Assembly: GCA_050084985.1 (NCBI GenBank)
Contig: JBITNC010000001.1
Coordinates: 159,650,001 to 159,714,000 of the forward strand
Length of the DNA: 64,000 nt
Direction: 5' to 3'
Source: Nageia nagi
Lineage: Eukaryota; Pinophyta
Each line of letters starts with the position of its first letter. The first letter of the stretch is position 1. Of the stretch, positions 11,690 to 23,213 are shown one piece after another. Below the pieces are notes generated by a model. The model did no database searches. It worked only from the letters and a program-made list of their open reading frames with translations, and was not told where the DNA came from. A program made the position numbers and the translations under genes.

Positions 11690-12914
11690 GATGCATGGTT
11701 GCTTGATATTGGTGCTACATGCCACATGACCTTCCGAAGAGAATTCTTTAAAGAAATGAATACCAACATTGATGGTGCGATATATTTTGCTGACAAATCC
11801 TATATCAAACCTTCGAGTATTGGTACTGAGACTTAAATTGTCAGGCCTTCCAAATATGGTTCTTCGAAATGTGCTCTACCTTCCTCAATTACGAAGGAAC
11901 TTCCTATCTCTTGTGCTCATTCGACAACAAAGACACTCTATTCATATGTTCGATGGCATTGTAGAGATAAGGAGGTCTTCCGACAACAAAGTGGTGATGA
12001 CTGGCGGGGAGGATGAGAAGTTGTTGAAGATGCATGGAAATTTTGCCAAATTACAAAATTATGCCTACCTCACCCATCAAGAAAAAGGTATTCTCTCATC
12101 TAATCTTTTGTGGCATGCAAGATTTGGCCATCTCAATTTTAATGATCTTCGTTTATTAAACAAAAGAGGTTTTTTAGGATTGCCTACTATTCCTAGGAAC
12201 ATAGAACCTTGTGAAGCATGTGTCCTGGGAAAACACAACAAACAACCTTTTCATGATTCAAATTTTAGAGTATGTAGAAAACTACAACTCATATACTCCC
12301 ATTTGTGTGGTCCATTGCCTATCCCTTCTGCTGCTGAAAACAAATATATCATGACCCTCATAGATGATTACTCTAGGATGTGTTTGGTGTATTTGTTAAA
12401 GAACAAATCTGAATGTTTTGCAAAGTTTAAAGAATTTCATGTGATGATTGAGAAGGAAGCAAATGCTCATATTGGAACACTTCGTTCTGATAATGGAGGT
12501 GAATACATTTCAGATGAATTTAAGAACTATCTTAGTCAACATGGAATCAAGCATCAAATAATTGTTCCTTACAATCCGCAACAAAATGGTATAGCTGAAA
12601 GAATGAACAAAACTTTGTTGAATAAATCACGGGCAATGTTTTTCAAAAATGTGAAGATGATGTTTTGGGGTGATGCAGTTGCTTGTGCAACGTATGTTAG
12701 AAATAGACGTCCATCTCATGCTCTTGATGATAAGATTCCATATGAATTGTGGTTTGGCCTTGTTCCTTCAGTTCAACATCTCAAGGTTTTTGGTTCCACC
12801 TATTATGCCCTAGTCCCTAAGGAACAAATAAATAAATTTGGTGCTAGGAATATAAAATGTATTTTCTTGGAGTACTCAGATACTACCAAGGGTTATAAGC
12901 TTTATGACAAATGA
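11690..12914 (+). pseudogene. Copia-1 protease and integrase region
   Basis: Protease: WLLDIGATCHMTF near 11692, where the active-site triad DSG reads DIG. The open frame 11769-12914 then holds the GAG-pre-integrase motif (LLWHARFGHLNF...CEACVLGKHNKQPF) and the integrase core. Catalytic positions: the first Asp of the DDE triad, expected in HSDxCGP, is His here (YSHLCGP, codon 12300-12302); the second Asp (RSDNGGEY) and the Glu (NGIAER) are kept. A single-base change would explain the His. The frame stops at 12912-12914 before RT. Integrase would insert cDNA into the genome; the His substitution predicts inactivity. Confidence 0.85.
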
Positions 12915-13074
12915 ACAAGAAGTTCCTTTTTACAAGGGATGTCATTTTTCTAGAATGTTCCAAGAGTGACTCAATTATTGAACGGCAACTTGATCACCTT
13001 GATAGGTTTACCCGTGGAAAGCATTTCTCTGAACATGATTATGAAATTCCAAATGTTGAGGGGGGATCCCTATT

Positions 13075-15018
13075 TTGGATCAATCATTGGAATCTACACT
13101 TGTGCTTGTTTCAAAAGTGCCTGATCAAACAGTTGCACCTATTCCGGTAGTACAAGCACCTCCTCCACCACAGGAAGATCCTTCCTCTTCATCAATCCCA
13201 AAAACTCCTTTGGATGATGTGATTGCAAGGTTCAATAGGTTGAGTCTTGATGAAGATGAAGAACCTCCTCAACTTGTTGAACAACCAGAAACATTGCAAA
13301 AGATTCCTAAGTGGCTTTCCAAAACACTTGAAAGTGTTCATCCTGATGAAGATGGAAAGACAAGAACTAGTTCCTATAGAAACAGAATTGAAGATGGAGC
13401 AGTAAAAGATTCAAATTTAGAAGATGATATTGAAGATATGGAATGTTCGTTTGATTGCGAATTGAATTTCTCTATTGATTGTGAGCCAACTTCCTTTAAA
13501 GAAGCTTTTTCTCATGATGTCTGGAGGGATGTTATGAAGAAAGAGTATGATGCTCTTATCAAGAATGGGACATGGAAGTTGGTGAATTCTCCATATGGAA
13601 CCAAACCTATTGGATGCAAGTGGGTCTATAAGAACAAATACATATCAGACAACTCACTTGAGAAACACAAAGCGAGGCTTGTAGCAAAAGGTTTTGCACA
13701 GAAAGAAGATACTGAATATGATGAAACCTTTGCTCCCATAGCAAAATGGGCTACTATTCGTTCTTTGTTGGCAATGTCAGCTCAGCATGGATGGAAAGTT
13801 CATCAAATGGATATGAAAATTGCTTTTTTGAATGGTGATTTGAAAGAAAATGTGTACATGAGACAACCAGAATGATTTGCAATGAAGGGTCAGGAACAAA
13901 AAATTTGTAAGCTTATCAAATCCTCGTATGGCCTAAAACAAGCACCTCACGCTTGGTACGAAAAGCTTACTTAGCATCTTGTGAAGATAAACTTTGAACA
14001 CTTTAATCTAAATGATGCAACTTTGTTTATCAGAAAAGTTGGCAAAATGGTTGTATATTTTGTGGTGTATGTAGATGATCTTTTGATAACTGGGAACAAT
14101 GAAAGTTACATTGCACTTGTAAAACAAGATTTGAAGAAAGGTTTTGAAATGACAGATATGGGACATCTTCATTACTATTTGGGTGTTGAAGTGACACAAA
14201 ACCCAAAGTACATTTTCATTTCCCAAAGAAAGTACAATGGAGAATTGTTGAACAGATTTGGTATGACAAATTGTAAACCCTTTTCTACTCCAATGGAACA
14301 AAATTTGAAGTTGAAATCTATTGAAAGGAATGCATTTGAGGATGCAACAAAGTATAGACAACTTGTTGGGAGTCTCATATATCTAACCACAACTAGACCA
14401 AACATTTCATTTGCAGTTGGAATTCTCTCTCGATTTATGCAAAAATCGTGTGAAAAACATTGGAATGCAGTAAAAAAAGTTCTTCGATATTTGAAAGGCA
14501 CACAGGAATTAAGGCTCAAGTATTCTAAAGTAGATGACTTCAAATTAATTGGATATACAGATTCAAACTTTGATGGTGACAAAGAAAAAGGAGTTTCGAC
14601 TTCAAAATATGCCATAAGTCTTAGATCAGCAGCTATCTCTTGGAGATCACGAAAGCAACCCGTTCTGACAGATTCCACTACAAAGGCAGAATATGTGGTT
14701 GCAGAAGCAACAAAGGAAATTGTGTGGCTCAAAAAGATACTGGAAGATTTGCAGGAAAAACAAGTGAATTCAACTCCACTTCTAATTGATAATATTTCTG
14801 CAATTCAATTGGCCAAGAATCCAAAGTTTCATGATCAAACAAAACACATCAACACAAAATATCATTTGATTTGACATCATGTAGAAGTCAAGACAATTCA
14901 ACTGAAACATTGTCCCACAAATGAGCAAATAGCAGACATCTTCACCAAAGCACTTGGAAGAGAAAAATTCGAGAAGTTCAAAAAAATGCTTGGACTTACC
15001 AACTCCCTTTCATATTAA
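13075..15018 (+). pseudogene. Copia-1 reverse transcriptase and RNase H
   Basis: Two open pieces in one frame region, 13075-13875 and 13981-14874. The first has the linker and RT start (SFKEAFSHDVWRDVMKKEYDAL, GCKWVYKNKY, LVAKGFAQKEDTEYDETFAP, MDMKIAFLNGDL). A TGA at 13873-13875 and a TAG at about 13972 break the palm. The second has the intact catalytic box YVDDLLITGNN (14067-14099), LHYYLGVEV, and RNase H landmarks GYTDSNFDGD, AISWRSRKQP, TKAEYVVAEATKE. After a stop at 14872-14874 the reading continues HHVEVKTIQLKHCPTNEQIADIFTKAL to 14960, the usual C-terminus. Confidence 0.88.
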
Positions 15019-15026
15019 GGGGGGAA

Positions 15027-15273
15027 TATTAGACACCTAATCCTTAGAAATTATGGTATAGTTTGTATGGTATTAAATACTTACCATATTTAGTAAATTC
15101 GTAGCTTTGAGTGTACTAAAATTTAGAGTCATTTCTTGTAGAATATAAGAAGTTACAATGTATCTCAAGGGTCACCCAAGAAGATGAAGATGAAAAGTCT
15201 TTCTCAAGTTGTATTTAAACAATATTCTACACTAATAGAATGCTTTTTGATCTTAGAGTTATTTGGCCTATCA
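15027..15273 (+). repeat. Copia-1 3' LTR
   Basis: Starts TATTAGACACC right after the polypurine tract AAGGGGGGAA and ends CCTATCA. The final 87 bp match 9310-9396. The expected TG start is TA here. About 247 bp long. Confidence 0.75.
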
Positions 15274-16050
15274 GTTGGGACAAGAAATCTATCCTTAAGA
15301 AACTCATTGCCACAGCCATGGCCACAGGTGGCTACAACAATCATGAATTATATCACACTAGATATCAAATCAGTTTGGGTGCAAGGATATCAACTAACGA
15401 TTGTGAACAATATTTGATGGGGACAAAGAGTTAACATTCCAAATTTCCTATTTAGGGAGCTTGCAAAAATCGCAAATGGTGTGCAAAAGGTGAAGATGAA
15501 GATTGCATTGCACTAGAGCCTCTTCATGATAATGCAAAAGCATGTCCTTCGTTGCAAAGGATGGTCAGGAAAGGTCACATGGGAACCAAGTTGGGGAACA
15601 ATCAACAAAGGGGTGCAAATTGAAGTAGTAGATTGGAGGAAATTCGACCTTGTTGAAGCAAGAGAAGAAAAAAACAAAGTCCGAAGAGGAATAAACGCCA
15701 AAAAGGAATCAAGTGGTACAAACTCTATAAAAAGTTGAAATAAGTCTTTTATGGACTTAGAGGAGGATTTAGGAGAGGAGAACATGACTAGAGTGGAGCA
15801 AGTGCAAAGTGAGGAGCTGACCTAGGAAGTCAGTTCGTTGGAGAAGAAGCATGGACAAAGGATGCCTTAGCGTATACCAGATGATAAGAAGATACAAGTA
15901 ATCTTAAAAGGCATTAAAGCCCTCTAAGACCTGGTGGATTCGAGGGAGAGGTTTCACCATTTAAGGGCACAAACAATGCAAGAAGCCAAACACCAAATTG
16001 GGGAAATCAAAGCCCACTGGGAGGAGGTGTTGTAGGATGCCTAAGGTTTA
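15274..16050 (+). pseudogene. Coding-looking remnant, unrecognised
   Basis: Several stop-interrupted frames with protein-like composition: KKLIATAMATGGYNNHELYH near 15296-15356, CKGWSGKVTWEPSWGTINKG near 15553, and a charged, coiled-coil-like stretch (AQTMQEAKHQIGEIKAHWEE) near 15969-16028. It may be the continuation of an older retroelement ORF split by copia-1. No conserved domain recognised. Confidence 0.25.
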
Positions 16051-16239
16051 AGTTTTTTGCTAGGAATCATATTTAGAAGAAAACTGCTAGTATAATAATG
16101 TTTTGAATGTGTCTTTTAGAAGTAGTTGTTTTGTAACACAATCTCAGTGTTAGGCTTCAAGATCATATCATAAAATTTTTGTAAAAGGTTTAGGATCCTT
16201 TCAAAATCCCCCCTTCCAATTTAACAAAAAAAAAATTAT

Positions 16240-17710
16240 GGATGAATATCAATGATCCAAAAGATCTTGAGGTTCTTCCACTATTTGCTTGCCAAACAAA
16301 ATTTCATTGGGCATTTGCAATATATATCAAAAGCAGGATACAAAATCATCCATGTAACAGAGAATTGTTGAGTTTTGGAAATTTACTCTAGTGTTGTTCA
16401 GTTGAAAGAACTATTTCCTGCAATCATAAATGCATATTTTATAAGCAATTTTTTGTAAAAAGTATAAATTCATGTAACATGTGTAGGAAGGATTGACACA
16501 ATATTTCAAAAGAACAAACACAAACTTTCTAAAGTACCTTGACAGGACTCAGTTTCACCAATGTTAACTCCTTACTTTACCCTGTGAGGTAAGAAACGGA
16601 CACATTGCACAGTTGCCTACGAAAACAATTTAAATGTAATACAGATACATTATCAATCAGATGATATGTTAAAATATTAATGGTAACAACAACAAATGTT
16701 CTCAAGACAGGAAATTCACAAAACCAATTCTCCACATTATTTAAAATTAAACGATTACTAATGTAAGACTTCCAGAATTTTTCCGTGACAGGAATTGTTT
16801 CTGTTGTTGCAAATACAACTTCGGGATGACTCGAGAATAATCAGATCACTCTTCCATATACTGGTCTGAGTCCACTAAACAAACGTGTTTATTTAGTCGA
16901 AAAAATCTCGTGTCTTTTATAAACCAAACCACCTTATTGAAGATTACACTATGATTTAAACAGAGATACAACCACCTCACCTTGTTGAGATAGCCAGGAA
17001 TAGCCAACATGAAATAAGCACAGGCACTGCATCAGATGTACTCAAATTTCAAGAAAATTAAAACGATCTTCCAAAAGTTACCAAGCCCAATTGACTTGAA
17101 GATAAAATATTTTATACATAACCTGGTCAACAGCACTCTTCCAAGCAAAACGTTTGTCTGGTTCTTTCAATCAGAGACACATTTAAAATCAAAATTCAAA
17201 GTAGTTCTTTTCCACATGGATGATTAGTTTCGGATGTGTCAGTTACATAGCATCTAATAGCTTACTGGCATTCTCCTACTCCTGCATCTTCCACCTCAAA
17301 TAAGCAAGAAGTTTTAAACCTCTGTTACAGCTGTGGATTCACATTGTCTTCTGCTGGTTCAGTGGGAAGGACTCGGCTAAAGTAAGATTGTTTTATATTT
17401 TGTGATGCTTGCTGGATAGCTAGGCCTGTTTCTGCTGATCCAAAATGAACCCCTGATACTTTGTATGAAATGTAGAAGTATCCACAGCCAAGGACCCATA
17501 TCAAAGATAGTATTTCTTCAATTCAAGAATTAATTCCCAAACAATACCTAGAAAGCATTGGCCTACATTACGTTACTGTTGACCTTATAAAAGATGGTCC
17601 CACGTCCAAGGATCCATATCAAAGATGGTCTTCCTTCAATTGCAAAATTATTTTCCAAACAATACGTAGGTGTTGGCCTACATTACATTCCTGTTGATCT
17701 TACAAAAGGT
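16240..17710 (-). pseudogene. Segment A: diverged duplicate carrying pseudo-exons
   Basis: Collinear with 21960-23160 over most of its length (shared landmarks: ATATATATCAAAAGC, TTCACCAATGTTAA, ATTCACAAAACCAATTCT, CATATACTG.TCTGAGTCCACT, GAGATAGCCAG.AATGGCCAACAT-like). On the minus strand some islands look protein coding, for example IWVLGCGYFYISYK followed by FGSAETGLAIQQASQNIKQ (about 17520-17390) and LTLVKLSPVK (about 16550). Product not recognised; the first island looks like a membrane segment followed by a soluble tail. Copy A lost the reading frame of the C-terminal exon seen in copy B. Confidence 0.45.
17499..17706. repeat. Tandem duplication of about 100 bp
   Basis: Two adjacent copies sharing GGA(C/T)CCATATCAAAGAT, ATTTTCCAAACAATAC-like and TTGGCCTACATTAC; the second begins near 17604. 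The same unit appears once in segment B at about 23045-23140. Confidence 0.7.
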
Positions 17711-17719
17711 GGTCTCAAG

Positions 17720-19081
17720 CCACTTGCAGGTGGCATTAAACTAACCAACGCTCTGTAGAAATATCAAATAAATAAGAAAGCTCCATCGAGTGCCAAATTA
17801 TTGGGGCATACATTATTTTAGTAAAAGTAACATGAACATTGTTTTTTATCTGAAACGTTTGGTGTTTGGATAAATTAACATTACAATTAATTATATTACT
17901 ATAATATATCCATTTTTTCAATTCAAAGATTTTGAGAAACAATTAAATCTATGAAACTGTATATTACGAAATTAACACAGTGAGGCTAAAGCATTAGCAT
18001 TATGGGAATATCTGAAAATATGTATATAAATGGGAATTCCAAAAATCTGGGCCTAAGGGGATTCTTTATTAATCGCCCAATATATTTTAATATGAATGGA
18101 GGGGGATGGAAGATATAACGAATAATAGAAAGCATTAGAGAAATAACCCATAAGTTTCAAGATTTTAAATAACTGATATAAGGTGGTTTTGTAAATCCAT
18201 AACAGACAGGATGGCAAATCTAAAAAACAATTGATAACTCAAGTTAAAATACTTCAGCTCCTTTGGCTAGAAACTAGAGGAGCATTCACCAATTTAGAAA
18301 GATTTGACAGACTAGCATAAATGTTGTGGCAACTTTTGGTAAAAACTAAAAACTGAGTGAGAGCAACACTTTCAATTTTAATCCTAGATTTGACAATCTG
18401 GCATAAATGATGCTGTGGTAACTTTTGGAAGAAAAATATGGAGTACTAACAACCCTTTTAATTTTAATCCAAAATTAGAAGATTATTTCTATTTTCTCAC
18501 AAATAATTTTTAATTGTCTAAATCCTTGTCACCCTCCATTCATGGAGAAATATTTCACTCTCCAGCGTGGTGATGATTTATTCTTTTTTCCCACTTTTGG
18601 AAAATATAAAAGGGTGTGGGACCCAGGGAAAACCCCTTGTTCAAAAAACAAAAGTAGCTCTGAGAATGGTATTCTTTATCTTCAATTAAAATTTATTCTT
18701 TATCTTCAATTAAAATTCAGAACTCCATAAATTTTAAAACAAAAAAAAAAAACTTTTTACAAACCTTTATTGGGACACAATTTGATTAAATACATGTCTG
18801 CATATGCATATTTGCAAAGTGGTACAGGTGAAATAATTCTATAAATGTTGCAAACAGGTGGGTGCTAGAAACAGATATGAAAATTCAGGGCCAAACAAAA
18901 ATACAGTCCAAGTCTAAACAAAGATGTGTAGAATGAATACCAAAACGTCTATTCCCACACTAATGTGGAGATGTAATTCATGTCAAAGTAAAAAATTATA
19001 GGATATTCAGTGAAATATAGGATCAATGACTTCACTTTTGATGAAGTATATTATCATCAATACCCCAAAATTTTATATTTA
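17720..19081. other. Intergenic; small duplication only
   Basis: AT-rich. A 24-bp direct duplication (TTCTTTATCTTCAATTAAAA-type) lies at 18671-18718. An open frame at 18542-18730 has no recognised similarity. Confidence 0.4.
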
Positions 19082-19239
19082 ACTAGCTTTGATATAACCC
19101 CTTATATATCAAAAAACGCCGAGAGATATCATTTCGAGGTGCCTATCTTGGATATAGCAATACCAAGAAATGAGATAGGCGTCTCGAAATGATATCTCTC
19201 GGCGTTTTTTGATATATAAGGGGTTATATCAAAGCTAGT
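19082..19239. repeat. Long near-perfect inverted repeat (hairpin)
   Basis: Left arm 19082-19148 and right arm 19173-19239, 67 bases each, separated by a 24-base loop. The arms are complementary except for two adjacent positions (GT in the left arm opposite GT in the right), which form G:U and U:G wobbles in RNA, so the transcript would be paired over its full arm length. The arm starts ACTAGCTTTGATATAACCCC. No terminal duplication is obvious. Candidates: a foldback/MITE-like element or a young hairpin that yields small RNAs. Confidence 0.9.
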
Positions 19240-19332
19240 ATGAAATCAGATCAAGATCCTCATTAATTGAGGTAAATTCGGTACTATATGCTATTTGCTT
19301 ATACTATTTGCACTAATAAATACGCGCCACAT

Positions 19333-19398
19333 TTATGTACTGATATACGCAACAATAGTATTGTTATGTACTGATACATGCAACAATAGTATTGTTTC
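19333..19398. repeat. Direct repeat, about 31-bp unit, two copies
   Basis: TATGTACTGATA(TACG/CATG)CAACAATAGTATTGT-type unit occurs twice back to back, between the hairpin and the glycosyltransferase fragment. Confidence 0.75.
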
Positions 19399-19402
19399 AC
19401 TT

Positions 19403-19846
19403 CTAGCCATGGAGAAGTCTCACCAGACTATCAATATATTGCATTTCAGATCCCAAACGTTCCTCATCCTCGCCCAATATTTTATTCCTGAACAAATCTT
19501 TCATCCCAGCAGCCTTCTCTCTCACAAGTCTCCCTTTTTCTTCAACTAATGCAGTCCTAACAGCGTTGCAAACATCACATCCCCTAAAACAACCATCACT
19601 CCCTCTCTCAACTTCCACAGCAACCTGCAATTCCTCCACAACAAGTCTCGCATTCAATCCCTGATCCAAATGCATCGGTAGCGCAATCAGAGGCAATCCG
19701 GCGGCCATTCCCTCCATGATGGAATTCCACCCACAATGCGTCAGAAATGCTCCTGTACACGGATGGCACAAAATCTCCACCTGAGGCGCCCATCCACTCA
19801 ATACCGATCCTCTCTCCGCAATTCGACCTTCAAATCCCTCCGGCAA
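19403..19846 (-). pseudogene. UDP-glycosyltransferase C-terminal fragment (PSPG box)
   Basis: Encodes the C-terminal domain of a plant family-1 UDP-glycosyltransferase, enzymes that attach sugars to small molecules in the cytosol. The 44-residue PSPG signature is complete: it starts WAPQVEIL (residue 19), contains HCGWNS (38-42 region), and ends with DQ at residues 61-62; a final Gln usually goes with UDP-glucose. The C-terminus ends normally at a stop at 19403-19405. The N-terminal acceptor-binding half (about 300 residues) is absent: an in-frame TAA lies at 19850-19852, two codons upstream of LPEGF, and no UGT sequence follows. There is no obvious splice acceptor. I read it as a 5'-truncated gene fragment; its frame is otherwise clean, so the truncation may be recent. 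Confidence 0.85.
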
Positions 19847-19849
19847 AAA

Positions 19850-20140
19850 TTATATAATCAGTCCAGTCATTACTTACCATTTCTTACAATAGTTTCCTTA
19901 ATATGTTTTAATATTTCAGTCGGCTATATAATTTTAATTTAAAAAAATTATTTTCCCGCCAATTGTTTAATGGACGGACTCACATGCGACATTTTGCTCC
20001 CCCACTCCACCCCCCATGCTGCAGCTGTAGAAACGCCTCTCGGCGTAATAAACATATGTCCTTCTAAATCAAAACCGGTTACAGTAAAATTTTGGCTAGC
20101 CTAGCTTCTCTAAGAGGCATGGTGTATGCCTTAGCCTACA
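19850..20140. other. Intergenic, nothing recognised
   Basis: No coding similarity upstream of the UGT fragment. Confidence 0.4.
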
Positions 20141-20144
20141 GGTT

Positions 20145-21440
20145 GTAACAAATGCGTCTACAAAGTCAAGTACAAATCAGATGACTCACTTGACAAGCAT
20201 AAAGCAAGGTTTGTTGCAAAAAGGTTTTCTCAAAAAGAAGGAATCAACAATGAGAAGACCTTTGCCCCTACTACAAAATGGACTACTATTTGTGCTTTGT
20301 TGGCTTTGTCAGCTCAGTATGGATGGAAGGTACATTAGATGGATGTAAAGACGGTATTCATTAATAGCAATATGAAGGAAAATGTGCACATGACACAACT
20401 TGAAGATTTTGCTATGAAAAGAGAACATTAAGTCCACAAACTCGTCAAATTGTTGTATTGACTGAAAAAAAACCATTGTGCTTGGTACGACAAATTGACT
20501 GAGCATCTCAAGAAGATCAATTTGAAGCACTTTGACTTTGATGATGAAACACTTCTTGTCAAGAAAGTTGACAGAACTATTGTGTATCTGGCAGATCATG
20601 TTGATAATCTTTTCATAACAGAAAACAATGAGAGGTAAGTTGCTTCAGCAGAAGAAGAATTGAATTACTACTTGGGTATTGAAATCACAGAAACCCAAGT
20701 ATATCTTCATCTTTCAACAAAAGTACATTGGAGAATTGTTGAAAATGTTTGGAATAATGGATTGTAAACATGTGCTCACTCCAATAGAACAAAACTTGAA
20801 ATTCATATAAAAAGGAGGAGAACAATCTGAAGATGCAACAAAATACGAACAGCTTGTTGAAAGTCTCATTTATATCAAACAAGACCAAAGATATCATTTG
20901 TTCTTGTAGTCCCTTCTCGATATATGCAACAACTTGTGAAGATCAATGGGTAGCAGCAAAGAGAGTTTTTCAATACTTGAAGGGAATACAGAACTGTGGA
21001 CTCAAGTTTTCAAGGAAAAATGACTTCAAAGTTCAAACTGGTTGGTTATTCAGATTAGACTATGATGGAGATAAAGAAAGATGGGAAATACACATCAGGT
21101 TTTCTCATGAGTCTTGGATCAGCAATGATCTCTTGAAAATCATGAAAGAAATCAATCCCAATGACTTCAACAACAGAAGCAGAATATGCGGCTGCTGCAG
21201 AAGCAACTAGAGAGATAGTTTGGGTCAGATGCACATTGGAAGATTTGCAAGAGAAACAGATGAAAGCTACTACAATTTTGCTATAAAGTGAGCGAAGATT
21301 CCAGTATTCCATGACCAAACCAAACATATCAAAACAAAGTATCATTTAAATCGGCATCATGTAAAAGTTGGAAATATTAAGGTGAAGCATTGTTCCACAT
21401 ATGAACAACCAGAAAACATCATCACCAAAGCGCTTGGAAG
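20145..21440 (+). pseudogene. Copia reverse transcriptase/RNase H remnant (copia-1-like)
   Basis: Stop-riddled translation follows copia-1 RT closely: CVYKVKYKSDDSLDKHKARF, KTFAPTTKWTTI, LALSAQYGWKVH, HLKKINLKHFDFDDETL. The catalytic YVDD reads HVDN (about 20600). RNase H landmarks such as TEAEYAAAAEATREIVW survive near 21170-21220, and the C-terminal block near 21420 ends KRLEES. No gag or integrase. Older than copia-1 judging by decay. A diverged 3' LTR may follow, since CTTGGAGTTAATCCAACCTG at 21684 resembles the LTR end at 9376-9393. Confidence 0.8.
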
Positions 21441-21596
21441 AGAGTTCATAAGAATTATCAGGCAAACAAAACCAGGAAATGTAACATTAGTAGTGTAATT
21501 TCTTGAATTTATGTTCTAATCCTATAAAGTATAGGAAAATAGAAAGTCATTAGTACAAGGAAGCTCAACAGCCACCATAGAAAGTGAACTGGAGTG

Positions 21597-21672
21597 TCAC
21601 TTTTGTTTTTCTTTATTTTTATGTTCCGATGTATGTTTTTGTTTTTCTTTATTTTTATGTTCCGATGTATGT
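21597..21672. repeat. Tandem repeat, about 36-bp unit, two copies
   Basis: GTTTTTCTTTATTTTTATGT followed by TCCGATGTATGTTT occurs twice in direct succession. Confidence 0.85.
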
Positions 21673-21959
21673 TTGTGGTCAATCTTGGAGTTAATCCAAC
21701 CTGGTTTCCACAGTCTACATCTTGGCCTGACATAAGTACCCTTCTTTGAAATTTAAAAAAAAAAAAGGTTTAACCATCAAAGAAAAGAGGCATGGTGTGT
21801 GCTTTGCTAATTAAAGTTGTAATCAACAAGCAAACTATGTATAAAGACAACACAAGAGTCACTTAAAAAAACAAATACAAGCATTTACGATACAGTTTGG
21901 ATTGGAGATGTTCCATTATATCCAGGCTAAAAAATGTTTGGTACTTTTGACTTATATGT

Positions 21960-23160
21960 GCTAGAGAATCTTCTGAATTTGCTTGCCAGTTAGGTGTTCA
22001 CGATATATATCAAAAGCTGGATACAGCTTCATGCATGGTAGCTCTTCCTCTCTGATTAACTGTTAGGCACATATCAGAGAAATATGATCATTTACAAATT
22101 TACTCAAGCATTGCTAGGCAAAGAGAATTTTCATTTAATGCAATGATACATATATTTAAGAAATGTAATAAACTTGTATTAAACATGTAAGAAGGGTGGA
22201 CATAATATTTTAAAAATCAACACTCATTTTTCTAGACTACCTTGACAGCATTCACCTTCACCAATGTTAATTCATTACTTTATTCTATGAGTAAGAAACA
22301 GATAAATTGCATGCTTATCTACAAAAAAAAGTTTAAATGCAACACCAATTCATGATAGATTGCTAATTAGAGGATGTGTTAAAATATTGATTGCAACAGA
22401 AAATATTCTTAGATTCTTACGTAATTCACAAAACCAATTCTATACATATTATATAAAGTTAAAATATATCTAGTATAAAGCTTCCAAGAATCTTTCCAGA
22501 GAAGAATTGTTTTTAAGACATGCAACTTGAGAAAACATAAAAATAATCAGATCATTCTCCCATATACTGCTCTGAGTCCACTTAGCAAACGTGAGCATAC
22601 TCAGCTGGAAAAATCTTCTGTTTTTTGGAAACCAAACCAACTCACATCCTTTTTGAAGATTTCTGTTAATGACAATGTGATTCAGACAGACATACAACAT
22701 ATGTGACCCTTAGTGAGATAGCCAGAAATGGCCAACATAAAGCGTGAACAGGCACTTAATTGGATATACTCCTATTTTAGGAAATTGAGATGGACTTCTG
22801 AAATTTACCAGAGCCCAATGGACTTGAAAAAGAAAAAGCTTATCCAATGTGCGAGAAGAGTTATCCCTCTTTTCCAGCTGCGAATTCATGTTGTCTTCTT
22901 CTGGTTTAGTGGGAAGCACTCAGCTAAAGTAAGTTTTTTTCACATTTGGTGATGCCTTATGTGCAGCTCAGTTTGTTTCTATTGAAGTACAATGAACTAT
23001 TGATATATATTGTGCAAAAAGGATAAGTATCTACTTCTAAAAATCCATATCAAAGATGGTTTTTCTTCAATTGAAAAATTTTATTCAAAACAATACCTAG
23101 AAAGGGTTGGCCTACGTTACATTCCAGATGACTTTACAAATGATGGTCTCACCCATGCAA
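21960..23160 (-). pseudogene. Segment B: duplicate of segment A with a last exon
   Basis: Diverged copy of 16240-17710. On the minus strand it keeps what looks like the last two exons of an unidentified gene: a coding island ending ...LVKVNAVK at 22241, followed by GTAGTC (donor); then an acceptor CTAACAG and a 33-codon open exon 22059-21961 (LIREEELPCMKLYPAFDIYR and so on) ending in TAG. Further upstream, open minus-strand pieces 22470-22700 and 22710-22919 have no known similarity and may be partly intronic. I do not recognise the protein. Because copies A and B each keep different islands, neither looks like an intact gene. Confidence 0.45.
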
Positions 23161-23213
23161 TGTCAACCTTCATGTCATTTAGACAATCTTATTTCCTAAC
23201 ACTCTTCACCCCA

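Larger units (their letters stand above)
9310..15273 (+). mobile_element. Ty1-copia retrotransposon copia-1 (5'-truncated LTR)
   Basis: Order is partial 5' LTR (9310-9396), primer-binding site (9398-9413), about 1.5 kb leader, gag, protease, integrase, RT, RNase H, polypurine tract (15018-15024) and 3' LTR (15027-15273). Integrase before RT identifies Ty1-copia. Only the last roughly 87 bp of the 5' LTR match the 3' LTR; the upstream LTR part is missing, so no target-site duplication can be recognised. Several stops and frame changes make it non-autonomous now. Confidence 0.85.

Noticed and set aside
14008-14732. Minus-strand ORFs within copia-1 RT
   Set aside because: Shadows of the plus-strand RT/RNase H coding region.
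19082-19239. Rho-independent terminator or CRISPR repeat
   Set aside because: The context is a plant nuclear genome and the stem is far too long; there is only one copy of the palindrome and no spacer array.
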